Assembly: GCF_027579695.1 (NCBI RefSeq)
Contig: NC_083570.1
Span: 101,007,963-101,071,962 of the forward strand
Direction of reading: 5' to 3'
Length of the DNA: 64,000 nucleotides
From: Neoarius graeffei
Taxonomy: Eukaryota; Chordata; Actinopteri; Siluriformes; Ariidae
Under the pieces are notes generated by a model. The model had not been told where the DNA came from, made no database searches, and saw only the letters and a list, made by a program, of their open reading frames with translations. Position numbers and translations under genes: made by a program. Of the stretch, positions 11,301 to 23,379 are shown piece by piece. How positions within the stretch are numbered: the first letter of the stretch is position 1; each line of letters opens with the position of its first letter.

Positions 11301-12995
11301 GAGATGTTTCCATGGAAACAATTTCAGACTTAGTCTCTCAGGTTAGTCTTGGGGTAGGTTTTGTTTCCTGAGCAGAACTTGAAAACTATGAGTGGTACGG
11401 TCTTGAAAGTTGGTATGTGTGTTGATTAAGTAATGTATATGTTCCTTTTGATACGAAGAAATGTGAGAAATTTTAAATTTTAGCTCACCTGGACCAAAGA
11501 GTCTGGTGGGTTTATGCCATGGGTTGCTAAGATCAGTGTAAAGAGGTAGGGTTGGTTTCCTTCAGCAGAACTTAAGAAATGTGACAAATAATATCTTGAA
11601 ACTTGGTATATAGTTGGCATATAGGGCGGGGGATATAGATGACTCTGTGTTCTTGTTTATTTTTCAAGAATTATTATTAGTATCGTATTTTTCACAAATT
11701 GCTCCTGTCATTTCGCCGGTTTGTTTACATTCTAAGTGGACATGATTTTGTCGGACATTTTGTATAAAGTCTTTATTTATCGAATTTGCAAAAATTTAAA
11801 ATTCTGTTTCTCAAAATCCAGTGAATGTGGATAGAATAAAACGTTTACTCCACTTAATCTCGTCGTACATGGCTTATAGCCAACTCACTGCTACGCACCT
11901 CGTTGGCTATCAGCTCATGTACGACTTGATTTCATGGAGTAACTGTTTATATATAATTTAGCAGCTGTGTATGATATTGCCTACTGTTCTATAGTATAAG
12001 GTAGTTGGTCATCATCATACCAGTACAGTGTCACATCCCTAATGCAAATGCCATCAGTCCAGAATCTGAATTAGACAAACCTTCAAGATCTCGTAGTTGG
12101 AAGTCTTAGCTACGTAATGCTCCCAGGACTTGGCTGTTAGTTCTTGCTGCTTGTGGTTTAATTTGATCTGCATGACAATAAAGTCAACAATAATCAGCAG
12201 TCTGGATCTGCCAGTATGACTGATGTATAGATTTAAAGAAAAAATCCTTCATCACCTCTTCGTACGCATGTTTCTCCTGTTGGAGCTCCTCCTGCTCTTT
12301 CCGGTCCACAATGCTCTGCTGCAGTGAGGAGACATGCTTGGCTTTGTCTTCACTCAACTGAGCGATGGTACTGAGAACCTCGGTGTCTGGAGTGACGGGT
12401 CTCACTCCTTCCAGCTCCAGCTCCGCTGTGATTTCATCCCACACCTCGGCTATCTGCACACATATGTCGTCTTTTTTTAAGGGAACATTCATCCAAAAAT
12501 TAAACTGACTTCATTTTTGATTTTAACCACAATTCATTTAGTCTACCAAGTCATGTTTGGTGTGTGAGATTTGCTTTGAGCTGCCAGTTTAGCATTGTGC
12601 AAACCACCAACAGCATCATCACACACACACCTCAAGAAGTTTGGCTCAGTAACACCATTTGTACATAAACTGTTTCTCAGACTGAACAAAACTCCAATAA
12701 ATAAAAGAAATGAGCTATATTATGAGCTAAATTACTTCTAACTTACAACTTTGCCTACAAACTTATGGCCACGCTTTCTCACGGAGTTTGAAACTATAAC
12801 TGGTTTTCGTCCTTTTCTTTCGTTATACAGTTTTATTACCCACCAAAATATGTCTCTTTGAGATACTAAATAACTTGAGACAAGTCTATGATTTAAGTTG
12901 CAGTTTGCACAACATTAAACTGGCAGGCTTTATTTGTCACTGTACACTCAAGTACAGTGAAATTCCTCTTCTGCATTGAACACACGTGAGCAATG

Positions 12996-13062
<67 letters not shown>

Positions 13063-16000
13063 GTGGGCAGCTATATACTACAGCTATACTAAGCAGCTAT
13101 GGACCCTTTTCACGTGACGTCACGACAAACGCGGCCGCCATTTTGGACGTGTACTACCAGTAGTTTACCACAGCCAGCATTGAGGAACGGCAGCAAAGAA
13201 AGTGTTTATTTTCAGCAAGACTTCCATCATGCTACTATATTGTTGTGCACCTGGATGTAGTAACCATCAACAAACAAGGCAAGGGTTATCATTTTATCAG
13301 ATCCCGGTAGATGCTGACCGACGGAGAAGATGGATAGCGGCATACCAGCGCTTGTGCAGTGACCACTTTGTTGGAGGTAAGACGAATAAAATTAGCCAGA
13401 AAAGGCATTACATTGCTGTTAACATTCTGTGGCGGCAAGTGTGTAACCAAATAGGCTAAAATAACCCATTGTAACCTCTTTGTTCTTCTGTAGTAGCTAT
13501 TAGCTAACGACATTAGCTAGCGTTGTGTTCCTTTGCTGTTGGTAGACTGTAGGACAGATCAGAGGCAGTGTCCTACAAACAGCGCTTAATTTGAGGGGGA
13601 GCAAGCCGGAGCGCGCTCCGGAACCTCGGGCGTTGGCTCCGGCAGCTATTTACACTGGATCCGGTGATCCGACACCTCTTTTGACTATGTAACAAAAATA
13701 AATAAATAAATAATAAAATTAAAAAATGCAAGTTTATTTAGTGTTAATGTCTGATTTTGATATCTGTCTTGTTGGTGATTTCTCTCATGAAACGACATCC
13801 ACAAAATATCTGCAGATGAACTTAATTTGCAGTGTTATTACAAAACATGCCCAGAAGCGCAGCGCCGCGCCCCCGTCCCCTCTCCTCTCCTCTTTTTTTC
13901 CGCTCCGGAGCCGCTCATCCTCTGCGCTCCGGGACCTCCCACTTTACAAATTAAGCACTGCCTACAAATAAGTGTTCAAAACAAAAGGAACATGTATTTG
14001 TCTCTTAAATCCAGGCCGTTCCCTGTAATCTGTAACAACGGTTGGAGAAAGTAATGGCAACTAGTGAGTGCACAAGCCATAGAAGGTAAACTGTACACAG
14101 CGCCAGGGCAGTGTGATGGTATGTCTACTTTTAGATTGTGTTAGCTTATCAATGAACACACTCATCACTCGACGAGTTTCACGTCTTTACGACGGATATT
14201 TAAATGTGTGTTAGGTATTATTGTTGCAGTCTAAGCAGTCATTGTAGCAGCTAGATGAGCGAGAACCGAAAGGGTCTGTGCCATAAACCGTTATTTCTGT
14301 ACGGCGTTGCTAATGTGTCGTTACTGTTGTTATTTCTCCCTCTGCTCGCCCTGTAAATGCCCTACGTCGCTGGATAGCGAAGGTGTTTTCTGCATCTCGC
14401 TCCTTTTTCTTGTATGTTCTCCGTTTGTCGCCTTTCTCGCATTCAAACCAATTCGAGCCGAAGTCCGCTACATGTCCAAAATGGTGGTCGCGTTTACAAA
14501 GGTCACGTGACTGAAAAGGGTCTATACTGCTTCTATATCTTTCATTACCATGGCTATACACATATCCTTGTGAGCTACATTCGCCAGATAGCGTAATAGT
14601 CAGGCTTGTGATACTCGAGTCCAGGACTAAGACTAGAGTCCGACTCATGCCCTAATTTTAAGGACTTGTGACTTGACTTGGACTTGAGCACTGATGACAC
14701 GGACTTGGACTCGTGCATTAACTGCATTCGGACTCGTAAATTGGAGACGAGGATTTGGATTCTTTCTTTATTTTTTGTAACACGCCATAATAATTTGACA
14801 TAAGATATTTATATCTACATTAATTTTGTACTAATTTCGTGCAAGAGTGTCACACCTGCGCGCCTTAGCGTGTGCATCAGATAGACTCTAGGGCACGCTC
14901 CGGACAGCGCGCATGCTAAGCAGACTCTCACACATGCGTCGTAAACGACTTGTACCTGCACAAGATTAAGGCGCAATCAGCGCGCCGATATAAAAACTGT
15001 GAAAACACACTTACTTTGCGAAGTATTGAGTTGTGTTCCTGACACATTACCAAGCCTTATTTCCTTGTTTGGTTTCCTGATCCCTGATTTCCTGTTTCCT
15101 GTCTTTGATTCTGCCAAGTCTACGATAGCCTGCTTGTGCCTCGCTCGACCTATCGGCTATTTCACTGTTTTACGATTTTGCCTGCCATTCTGGATTGCTT
15201 ACTGCCTTCACTTGTATTAATAAACACACCTTCTGCACTTACATCCGTCTCCCAACCATCTCTGACATTCACACTCCCTGATAAAGAGAAGCACATTCGC
15301 CTGTTCATACGTCATGTTCAGGAACAAACTAATGTTAACGGTGCTGAAACAGCTACCGTCAAATGGTGCAGTTGGAGTCTTGTTCTTGGACTTGACTTGG
15401 ATCAATAGTGGACTCGACTCGAAATTTTCTTTAATGACTTGGACTTGAATACTGGGGACTCGAGACTGGACTCGGACTCGATGTTTAGTGACTCGACTAC
15501 AACACTGGTAATAGTGTAGCGCCATGGAAAACCATGTACGTCTCATTTTTCAATATATCGCATGAATTAAAGTGACTGATTAAATGGTTGTGCTTATATC
15601 CTTAATGTTAAAGTGGTGGCTATTCAGAATAAACGAAATGTAATTCAGAATATTATAGTATTTCAAGTGTGAGAGTTCTTTACGGGTTCACGGCATACAG
15701 ACTTTACTAACCTTAAAGTCCAGGTAACTCCTCACTATGCTCAAGGTGATGGAGTCTTCAGCAGTTAGACCTGGCAGATCTTCAAAGCCTGCAAACACAA
15801 TCATTTCTCATGAGCATTTGTCATCTTTCTTGCTCTTTCTCGCTCTCTCTCTCCCCAAGACACTCACCTAGTCTGCAGAAGAAAGCATAGATATTGGCAC
15901 GCAGATTATCAGAGACATCTATTATGGCAGCACTTGGCCTGTTTGTTGGTATGGACTCCAGCGGCTCCTGTTCCTGATACGTCGTGAGAAGAGGCTTCTT

Positions 16001-16371
16001 CTCATCTATGGATTAAAGAAGCAACAACAATTAATTGATACTGAGAAAACGATGCAGACTAATGAGAAATAAGGCTTTGAAACGGGTAGCCAATGGAATG
16101 AAAGTGCTTCTGTGCTGATGTGAAAGAACAATTAAGATCAACTCTAACGATGGCCAAAAGGAGCTTTGGATTGACCAGAGTTTCTGCTTCAGGAAATTGG
16201 AAATGAACAGGAGCGTTTGTGAGACAGATTTGTGACTCTGGATATAATGAACATCCTAAAACGTACAACATATGAGCATATGAGCTCCTGATACAGTATT
16301 TGTTCCCTAACAGGACTTTTTGTTGTTGTTGTTTTCTTTCTCGGTTGCTCTCAGAGCTGGGAGAAAAGAAA

Positions 16372-16436
<65 letters not shown>

Positions 16437-17377
16437 TGCTGTCAAGTGATTAAAATATTTAATCGCGATTAATGTCGCGACTGTCATAGTTAACTCGCGA
16501 TTAATCGCAATTTAATCGCACATTTTTGTCACACGAAAAACCATTGTAATTCTCTTACCAGCATAAAAAAGTGAATGGGCTTGTTTTGTACCAATGTTTT
16601 TCTTATTGCAAAGCATAACACGTCTTGACACAGCCACTGCAAACTGAAATCTAAGCTGAGCACCGTGGCTCTTCGTCCCGAGACTAACAAGAAAACCATG
16701 AGTGAAGTAATCTACTGCTTGAGTTAGTCTACAACTCAGGTTACACAGTGACGGTAGGCTTGACATGCTTGATTATAATATAAAGTACACTATTATATTA
16801 ACTTTAAGTTGTTCGTTGATAAATATTGCATTGAATCTGATCTTTACTGTTTCAGCTCACTTAACACATTTTGTACTTTTACACTTTCTGCCTGTTGATG
16901 CATTGCGCTGTCCAATCAGAGGCGGCCAAATTTGCATATTACAGGAAGGATTTCTGGGATAGCATTGAGTTTACAGTTCAGAGGGATCTGGCTTCTTTAG
17001 AAGCTGTCTTCTTAAAACTGAATAAATATTTAAAAAGAGCCAAATGAGCCAGTCTTTTGAACGGCTCTTTTCAAAGAACGGATCACAAAGATGCGGATCC
17101 CATCAAAGAGCCATAAATCCCATCTCTACTAGCGTGCCCTCCCCACGCTGCTTCTTTGAAGGAGGAGGGCAGAGGACTCTGGCTGTGCGGGGCGTGGCAT
17201 TACAGTCTAGCTGCTATCGTTTTTCTAAGCAAAGTCTCTGTTCCAAGTTCCTGGCAGTTTCAAAAGCTTATGAAAAACTTACATCATGTCACAGAGAGTT
17301 AATCTCGCGATAAAAAAATTATCGCCGTTAAAAGTGAGTCAAGTTAACGCGTTAATAACGCGACATTTTTGACAGCA

Positions 17378-17436
<59 letters not shown>

Positions 17437-20400
17437 CTTGACGTCATTAACAGAGTGTGTTAATGTGAAAGAATCTTTATGCTAGGAATTAATGTGATCT
17501 GATGCACATATTTATAAAGCCAAATATTCCCTAGATTTATAGACTAGACTGTACAAAGTTATCTGGGGTAATCTAATCTTGGGATGAATTTAAATTTAAA
17601 TGTGATATCTGGATTTCTGTGAGCTGCTTTGTGATAATGTCCATTGTTAAAAGCATGGTACAAATAAACTGAATATAACTGAAGTAAAAAAAAAATCTGA
17701 ACAATGTACAGCTCTGGAAAAAATTAAGAGACCACTGCAAAATGATCAGTTTCTCTGGTTTTACTATTTATAGGTATGTATTTTGAGGAACACGGACATT
17801 TTTGTTTCATTCCATAAACTACTGACAACATTTACACCAAATATTGTCACTGAGAGCATTTAATTGTAGAAATTAAATGTGTTTAATTTAGCAGATGCTC
17901 TTATCCAGACTGAAATACAACATACCCAGAGCAGCCTGGGGAACAGTTGGGGGTTAGGTGCCTTGTTCAAGGGCACTTCAGCCATTCCTGCTGCTCCGGG
18001 GAATTGAACCAGCAACCCTTTTGGTCCCCAAGCTGCTCCTCTAACCATTAGGCCATGGCTTCTCTGTGGTCAAAATAACAAAAGATGGAGTGTTTCCAGA
18101 CCTTGATACTAATGTTTGAATTTAGGATGAGTTTGGAAATCAATATTTGGTGGAATAACCCTGACATTTAATCACAGCTTTCATGCGTCTTGGCAGGCTC
18201 TCCACCAGTCTTTCACGTTGCTCTTGGGTGACTTTATGCCACTCCTGGTGTGAAAATTCAATCAGCTCGGCTTTGTTTGATGGCTTGTGACCATCCATCT
18301 TCCTCTTGATCACATTCCAGAGATTTTCAATAGGGTTCAGGTCTGGAGATTGGGCTGGCCATGACAGGGTCTTGATCTTGTGGTCCTCCATCCACACCTT
18401 GATTGACCTGGCTGTGTGGCATAGAGCACTGTCCTGCTGGAAAACCCAATCCTCAGAGTTAGGGAACATTGTCAGAGTAGAAGGAAGCAAGTTTTCTTGC
18501 AGGATAACCTTGCACATGGCTTGATTCATGTGTCCTTCACAAACAAAAATCTGCCTCATTCCGGCCTTGCTGAAACACCCCCAAATCATCACTGATCCTC
18601 CACCATATTTCACAATGGGTGCAAGACACTGTGGCTTGTAGGCCTCTCCAGGTCTCTGTCTAATCATTAGACAACCAGGTGATGGGAAAAGCTGAAAACT
18701 GGACTCATCAGAGAAGATGACCTTACTCCAGTCTTCTATGGTCCAATACTTATGGTCTTTAGCAAACCTCAGCCTGGCTCTAAGTTTGCTTGTCATTGAT
18801 GAAGGAGCCTGTTTCAAACCTTACTTGCCGTACATTTAACCCCAGCTGCTATTTGCCATTCTTTTTGTAGGACACTTGATATCATCCTACGGTTGTTGAG
18901 TGACATTTGATGGAATTGATAATCATCCCAGTCAGTGAAGAGTCATTTTCACCCTCTGCCAGTCTGTAATTTTTGTCCCCCCAATGTCTGCTGCTTGACC
19001 TTGTTCTTATGAACTGCCGTCTTTGAAATTTTGAGGATGGAAGCAAACTGATGCTCACTGTATCCCTCTGCCAGAAAAGCCAGAACTGAACCCTACTTTT
19101 TCTCACTCAAAACTTCTTTTTAACTCTTCTGGCTTGAGAAATAGATATTTTTGTATTCCAATGAAATTTAAGGTAGGACTAGCACTGTTTTTGCCATCCA
19201 AGCTGGTCCTATTGCAAGAGGACAGTGATGACCACAGCAGCGTTTTTTATACTTTTCTTCGTTAAATAAGATTCGGTTCAGGTGCTCATCACTACCTCAT
19301 TAAGTACAAGAGCGCTCTGAGAGCACAATATCCCCCACTGGCAACTATGCCGTAACTCTGGTAAAATGCAATTGAATTGAACAAAGTTGCAATATGCGTA
19401 TTACTGACATATAACAAAGAATCCTGTCAAGTTTCGTGAAATTCCTCCAAAAACCGTGAGAGGAGTTGATTTCAGACGGTGAGTACCCTTCCTGGGATGG
19501 ACAGATGGACGGACATCACCACGACATAATCCCCTTTCGGGCCTTTCAGGCAGTGGGGAATAAAAATTGTGAGTGGAGTTGATTTCAGAAAGCAAGCACA
19601 CCTTGATGAAATTGCCAAAGTACAAGTTTGTTAATAATCAAGGGCATAACTCTGGGAAAATTTGCCCAAATTAAACGAAATTTCAATATGCGTATAACTG
19701 TCATATAACAAAGCCTTTTGCCAAGTTTGGTGAAATTTCTCCACAAATTGTGAGAGGAGTTGATTTCAGAAGAACGTACACCCTCATGAAACTGTCAAAG
19801 TACAAGTTATTTAATCAAGGGTCAAAACTCTGGGAAAATTTTCACAAACGAAATTAAATTGCAATATACGTATTACTGTCATATAACAAGGCCTTTTGCC
19901 AAGCTTCGAGAAATTCCTCCAAAAATTGTGAGAGGAGTTGATGTCAGAAGGCGAGCACACCTTCATGAAATTGTGAAAGTACAAGATTGTTAATCAAGGG
20001 CTGTAACTCTGGTAAAACGCGACCGAATTAAACAAAATTACAATATGCGTAGTACTGAGATATAACAGTGCCTTTTGCCAAGTTTGGTGAAATTCCTCCA
20101 AAAATTGTGAGAGGAGTTGATTTCAGAAGGTGAGCACCCTTCCCGGGACGGATGGACGGATGGAAATTGCCACGACATAATCCCCCTTTGGACCTTTCGG
20201 CCAGCGGGGGATAAAAATGAGGTGAACTTGTGTTGGAATTCCAGCACAGACACTGGAATGAAATGGCTGCCATACACAGAGATGCTGATTTGAGAAAAAA
20301 CTGAAGTGGTCTCTTAATTTTTTGCAGAGCTGTATTTATATTTAGTTAAATCCCTAGTATATACAGTGGGGCAAAAAAGTATTTAGTCAGCCACCAATTG

Positions 20401-23312
20401 TGCAAGTTATCCCACTTAAAAAGATGAGAGAGGCCTGTAATTTTCATCATAGGTACACTTCAACTATCTCATCTCATCTCATTATCTCTAGCCGCTTTAT
20501 CCTGTTCTACAGGGTCGCAGGCAAGCTGGAGCCTATACCAGCTGACTACGGGCGAAAGGCGGGGTACACCCTGGACAAGTCGCCAGGTCATCACAGGGCT
20601 GACACATAGACACAGACAACCATTCACACTCACACCTACGGTCAATTTAGAGTCACCAGTTAACCTAACCTGCATGTCTTTGGACTGTGGGGGAAACCGG
20701 AGCACCCGGAGGAAACCCACGCGGACACGGGGAGAACATGCAAACTCCGCACAGAAAGGCCCTCGCCGGCCACGGGGCTTGAACCCGGACCTTCTTGCTG
20801 TGAGGCGACAGCGCTAACCACTACACCACCGTGACGCCCCACTTCAACTATGAAAGACAGAATGGGGGGAAAGAATCCAGGAAATCACATTGTAGGATTT
20901 TTAATGAATTAATTGGTACATTCCTCGGTAAAATAAGTATTTGGTCACCTACAAACAAGCAAGATTTCTGGCTCTCACAGACCTGTAACAACTTCTTTAA
21001 GAGGCTCCTCTGTCCTCCACTCGTTACCTGTATTAATGGCACCTGTTTGAACTCATTATCAGTATAAAAGACACCTATCCACAACCTCAAACAGTCACAT
21101 TCCAAACTCCACTATGGCCAAGACCAAAGAGTTGTCAAAGGACACCAGAAACAAAATTGTAGACCTGCACCAGGCTGGGAAGACTGAATCTGCAATAGGT
21201 AAGCAGCTTGGTGTGAAGAAATCAACTGTGGGAGCAATTATTAGAAAATGGAAGACATACAAGACCACTGATAATCTCCCTCGATCTGGGGCTCCACGCA
21301 AGATATCCAGATGATCCAGAAGAGGATTGGGAGAATGTCATATGGGCAGATGAAACCAAAATAGAACTTTTTGGTAAAAACTCAACTTGTCGTGTTTGGA
21401 GGAGAAAGAATGCTGAGTTGCAGCCAAAGAACACCATACCTACTGTGAAGCATGGGGGTGGAAACATCATGCTTTGGGGCTGTTTGTCTGCAAAGGGACC
21501 AGGACGACTGATCCGTGTAAAGGAAAGAATGAATGGGGCCATGTATCGTGAGATTTTGAGTGAAAACCTCCTTCCATCAGCAAGGGCATTGAAGATGAAA
21601 CGTGGCTGGGTCTTTCAGCATGACAATGATCCCAAACACAGCTCCCGGGCAACGAAGGAGTGGCTTCGTAAGAAGCATTTCAAGGTCCTGGAGTGGCCTA
21701 GCCAGTCTCCAGCTCTCAACCCCATAGAAAATCTTTGGAGGGAGTTGAAAGTCTGTGTTGCCCAGTGACAGCCCCGAAACATCACTGCTCTAGAGGAGAT
21801 CTGCATGGAGGAATGGGCCAAAATACCAGCAACAGTGTGTGAAAACCTTGTGAAGACTTACAGAAAACGTTTGACCTCTGTCATTGCCAACAAAGGGTAT
21901 ATAACAAAGTATTGAGATGAACTTTTGTTATTGACCAAATACTTATTTTCCACCATAATTTGCAAATAAATTATTTAAAAATCAGACAATGTGATTTCTG
22001 GATTTTTTTTCTCATTCTGTCTCTCATGGTTGAAGTGTACCTATGATGAAAATTACAGGCCTCTCTCATCTTTTTAAGTGGGAGAACTTGCACAATTGGT
22101 GACTGACTAAATACTTTTTTGCCCCACTGTATACACAGCTTATATGACCTAGCACAGGATGCCTTTAAAATGTTAACCGAACAAGGTGTATGTACCAGCG
22201 ATCTGGCCATGCTGGTCTCTCTTGACTCCGATCTCCACCTCTTCCTTCCTCCAGAGCTGCAGCAGCAGGGCTGGAGCCGTGAGCTCTTTCTCACCCCTCC
22301 AGGTCTCAACGTGTGCCAGAGTTTTGGGGTTGTCACACAGTTCCAGCAGCGTCGCCAGCATCACACCCTGCATGCTCCTGGGGCTCGACTGACAAAGTGA
22401 ATACCAGAACCGCAGATGTGTCGGTGCTTCTGATTGGTCTGGAAATCAGGTCTTATAGTATTTGTGTGTTACCTACCTGGATGAAGTCAAGTAACAGAAA
22501 CGCTCCTTCCTTTTCCAAAAACAAATCCTCTGTGGTGTAACAACCGACAATACAAGACCTGGATGATTTCACATGAGTGGGGGGAAAACAATCAGAACAA
22601 AAGACAGAAACCAGCAAGGCAACACCACTTCTGCATACTGCCAGTCTGTGATCAAATAATTTACGCTGTCATGCATGTCAACTTTGTTATAACACTTTAT
22701 ACAGCTAGAAAGGATTTCTACAGTACAGAGGTGTGTAGGGAGTGTGTACATGACTCACCACACACAGTCCACAGCGGCGAGAATGAGTCTGTTGTGTCCC
22801 AGGCCACTGTACAACTGAGACGGGTCCATTTTCAGATAACGAACCGTCACCTCTACACCCTCCGCTCCAAACAAGTCCTGCTCAACCCCCCCACACACAT
22901 ACGCACATTTCTTATGGTTACCATTCAGCTTTTATATTCAAATGAGGAGTGATGTAATGACAAGCGTCTGACCTTCCTGTGCGCGTCTCCTTCACAGAGG
23001 CTGGACAGAGTGACCAACACATCAGTCTGGATCTCCACAGACACGATGTCCTCTTCCTTGTTCCTCTCCTGCAATCGCCTCAGCAACCCTGAGCACCATA
23101 AAACATACTAATAAAGAATATCTGTTTCATCTACATGATCTATAAACACACCCACAGTTCAAGCTGTAATATATTTGTAGCCTAATCTAAACTTCCTAAC
23201 CTGCTAGCTAGCTGCACACTTGTAGCTGTCCTAGAGCTGATTGCTAGCTAGTCATTTCGCAAGGTATAAAATAATCAAAGCACCGAAATAGGATCTTGGA
23301 TGATTTTTACTG

Positions 23313-23379
<67 letters not shown>

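Larger units (their letters stand above)
8700..11945 (+). mobile_element. TIR element 'family X', copy 1, carrying a Tc1 and a SINE
   Basis: Ends TTATTCTATCCACATTCACTGG and, inverted near the other end, TCCAGTGAATGTGGATAGAA. Subterminal inverted motifs GGCTATCAGCTCAT and GTACATGGCTTATAGCC are present. A small 5' exon, [11 protein letters not shown]..., ends at a GTAAGA donor (8818-8932). Three related copies lie at 38941-39448, 42133-42999 and 53970-54668. The N-terminal peptide recalls fish Crypton/KIAA1958-type proteins, but the inverted ends do not fit Crypton well, so the class is open. Confidence 0.6.
13096..14522 (+). mobile_element. THAP-domain DNA transposon remnant (P-element/Kolobok-like)
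   Basis: Ends GACCCTTTTCACGTGACGTC and, inverted, GACCCTTTTCAGTCACGTGA. The similarity of the ends extends a few bases outward (AAGCAGCTAT and AAGCAGTATA), so the exact border and target duplication are unclear. It carries one THAP exon and a nested hAT MITE (13580-13960). Confidence 0.65.
17709..20332 (-). mobile_element. Tc1-type transposon, family 2, with nested repeats
   Basis: Ends CAGCTCTGGAAAAAATTAAG AGACCAC and GTGGTCTCTTAATTTTTTGC AGAGCTG, flanked by TA (17707-17708 and 20333-20334). A minus-strand transposase lies at 18140-19130. A SINE sits in the 3' part (17875-18065). A block of four tandem units of about 175 bp lies in the 5' part (19336-20216). Confidence 0.88.
20364..22129 (+). 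mobile_element. Tc1-type transposon, family 3, copy D (internally deleted)
   Basis: Ends CAGTGGGGCAAAAAAGTATTTAG and, inverted at the right, the same, with TA at 20362-20363 and 22130-22131. Compared with copy E (24831-27159) it lacks about 225 bp of the transposase and has gained a SINE in its left end. Its right end is only 66 bp from the exon 17 splice donor. Confidence 0.9.

Noticed and set aside
12184-12255. Read-through extension of cfap69 exon 20
   Set aside because: The sequence after GAG|GTGATG has no CFAP69 similarity, and exon 21 resumes the alignment in phase.
13570-13970. CpG-rich block as a possible promoter
   Set aside because: It coincides with a hAT MITE having an exact 8-bp duplication.
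16059-16487. 142-codon minus ORF across the TA repeat
   Set aside because: Its middle is Tyr-Ile from (TA)n and poly-Phe from an A run. No domain, and it runs into a MITE.
19336-20216. Possible CRISPR-like array
   Set aside because: Units are about 175 bp, diverged and without spacers. The setting is a vertebrate genome.
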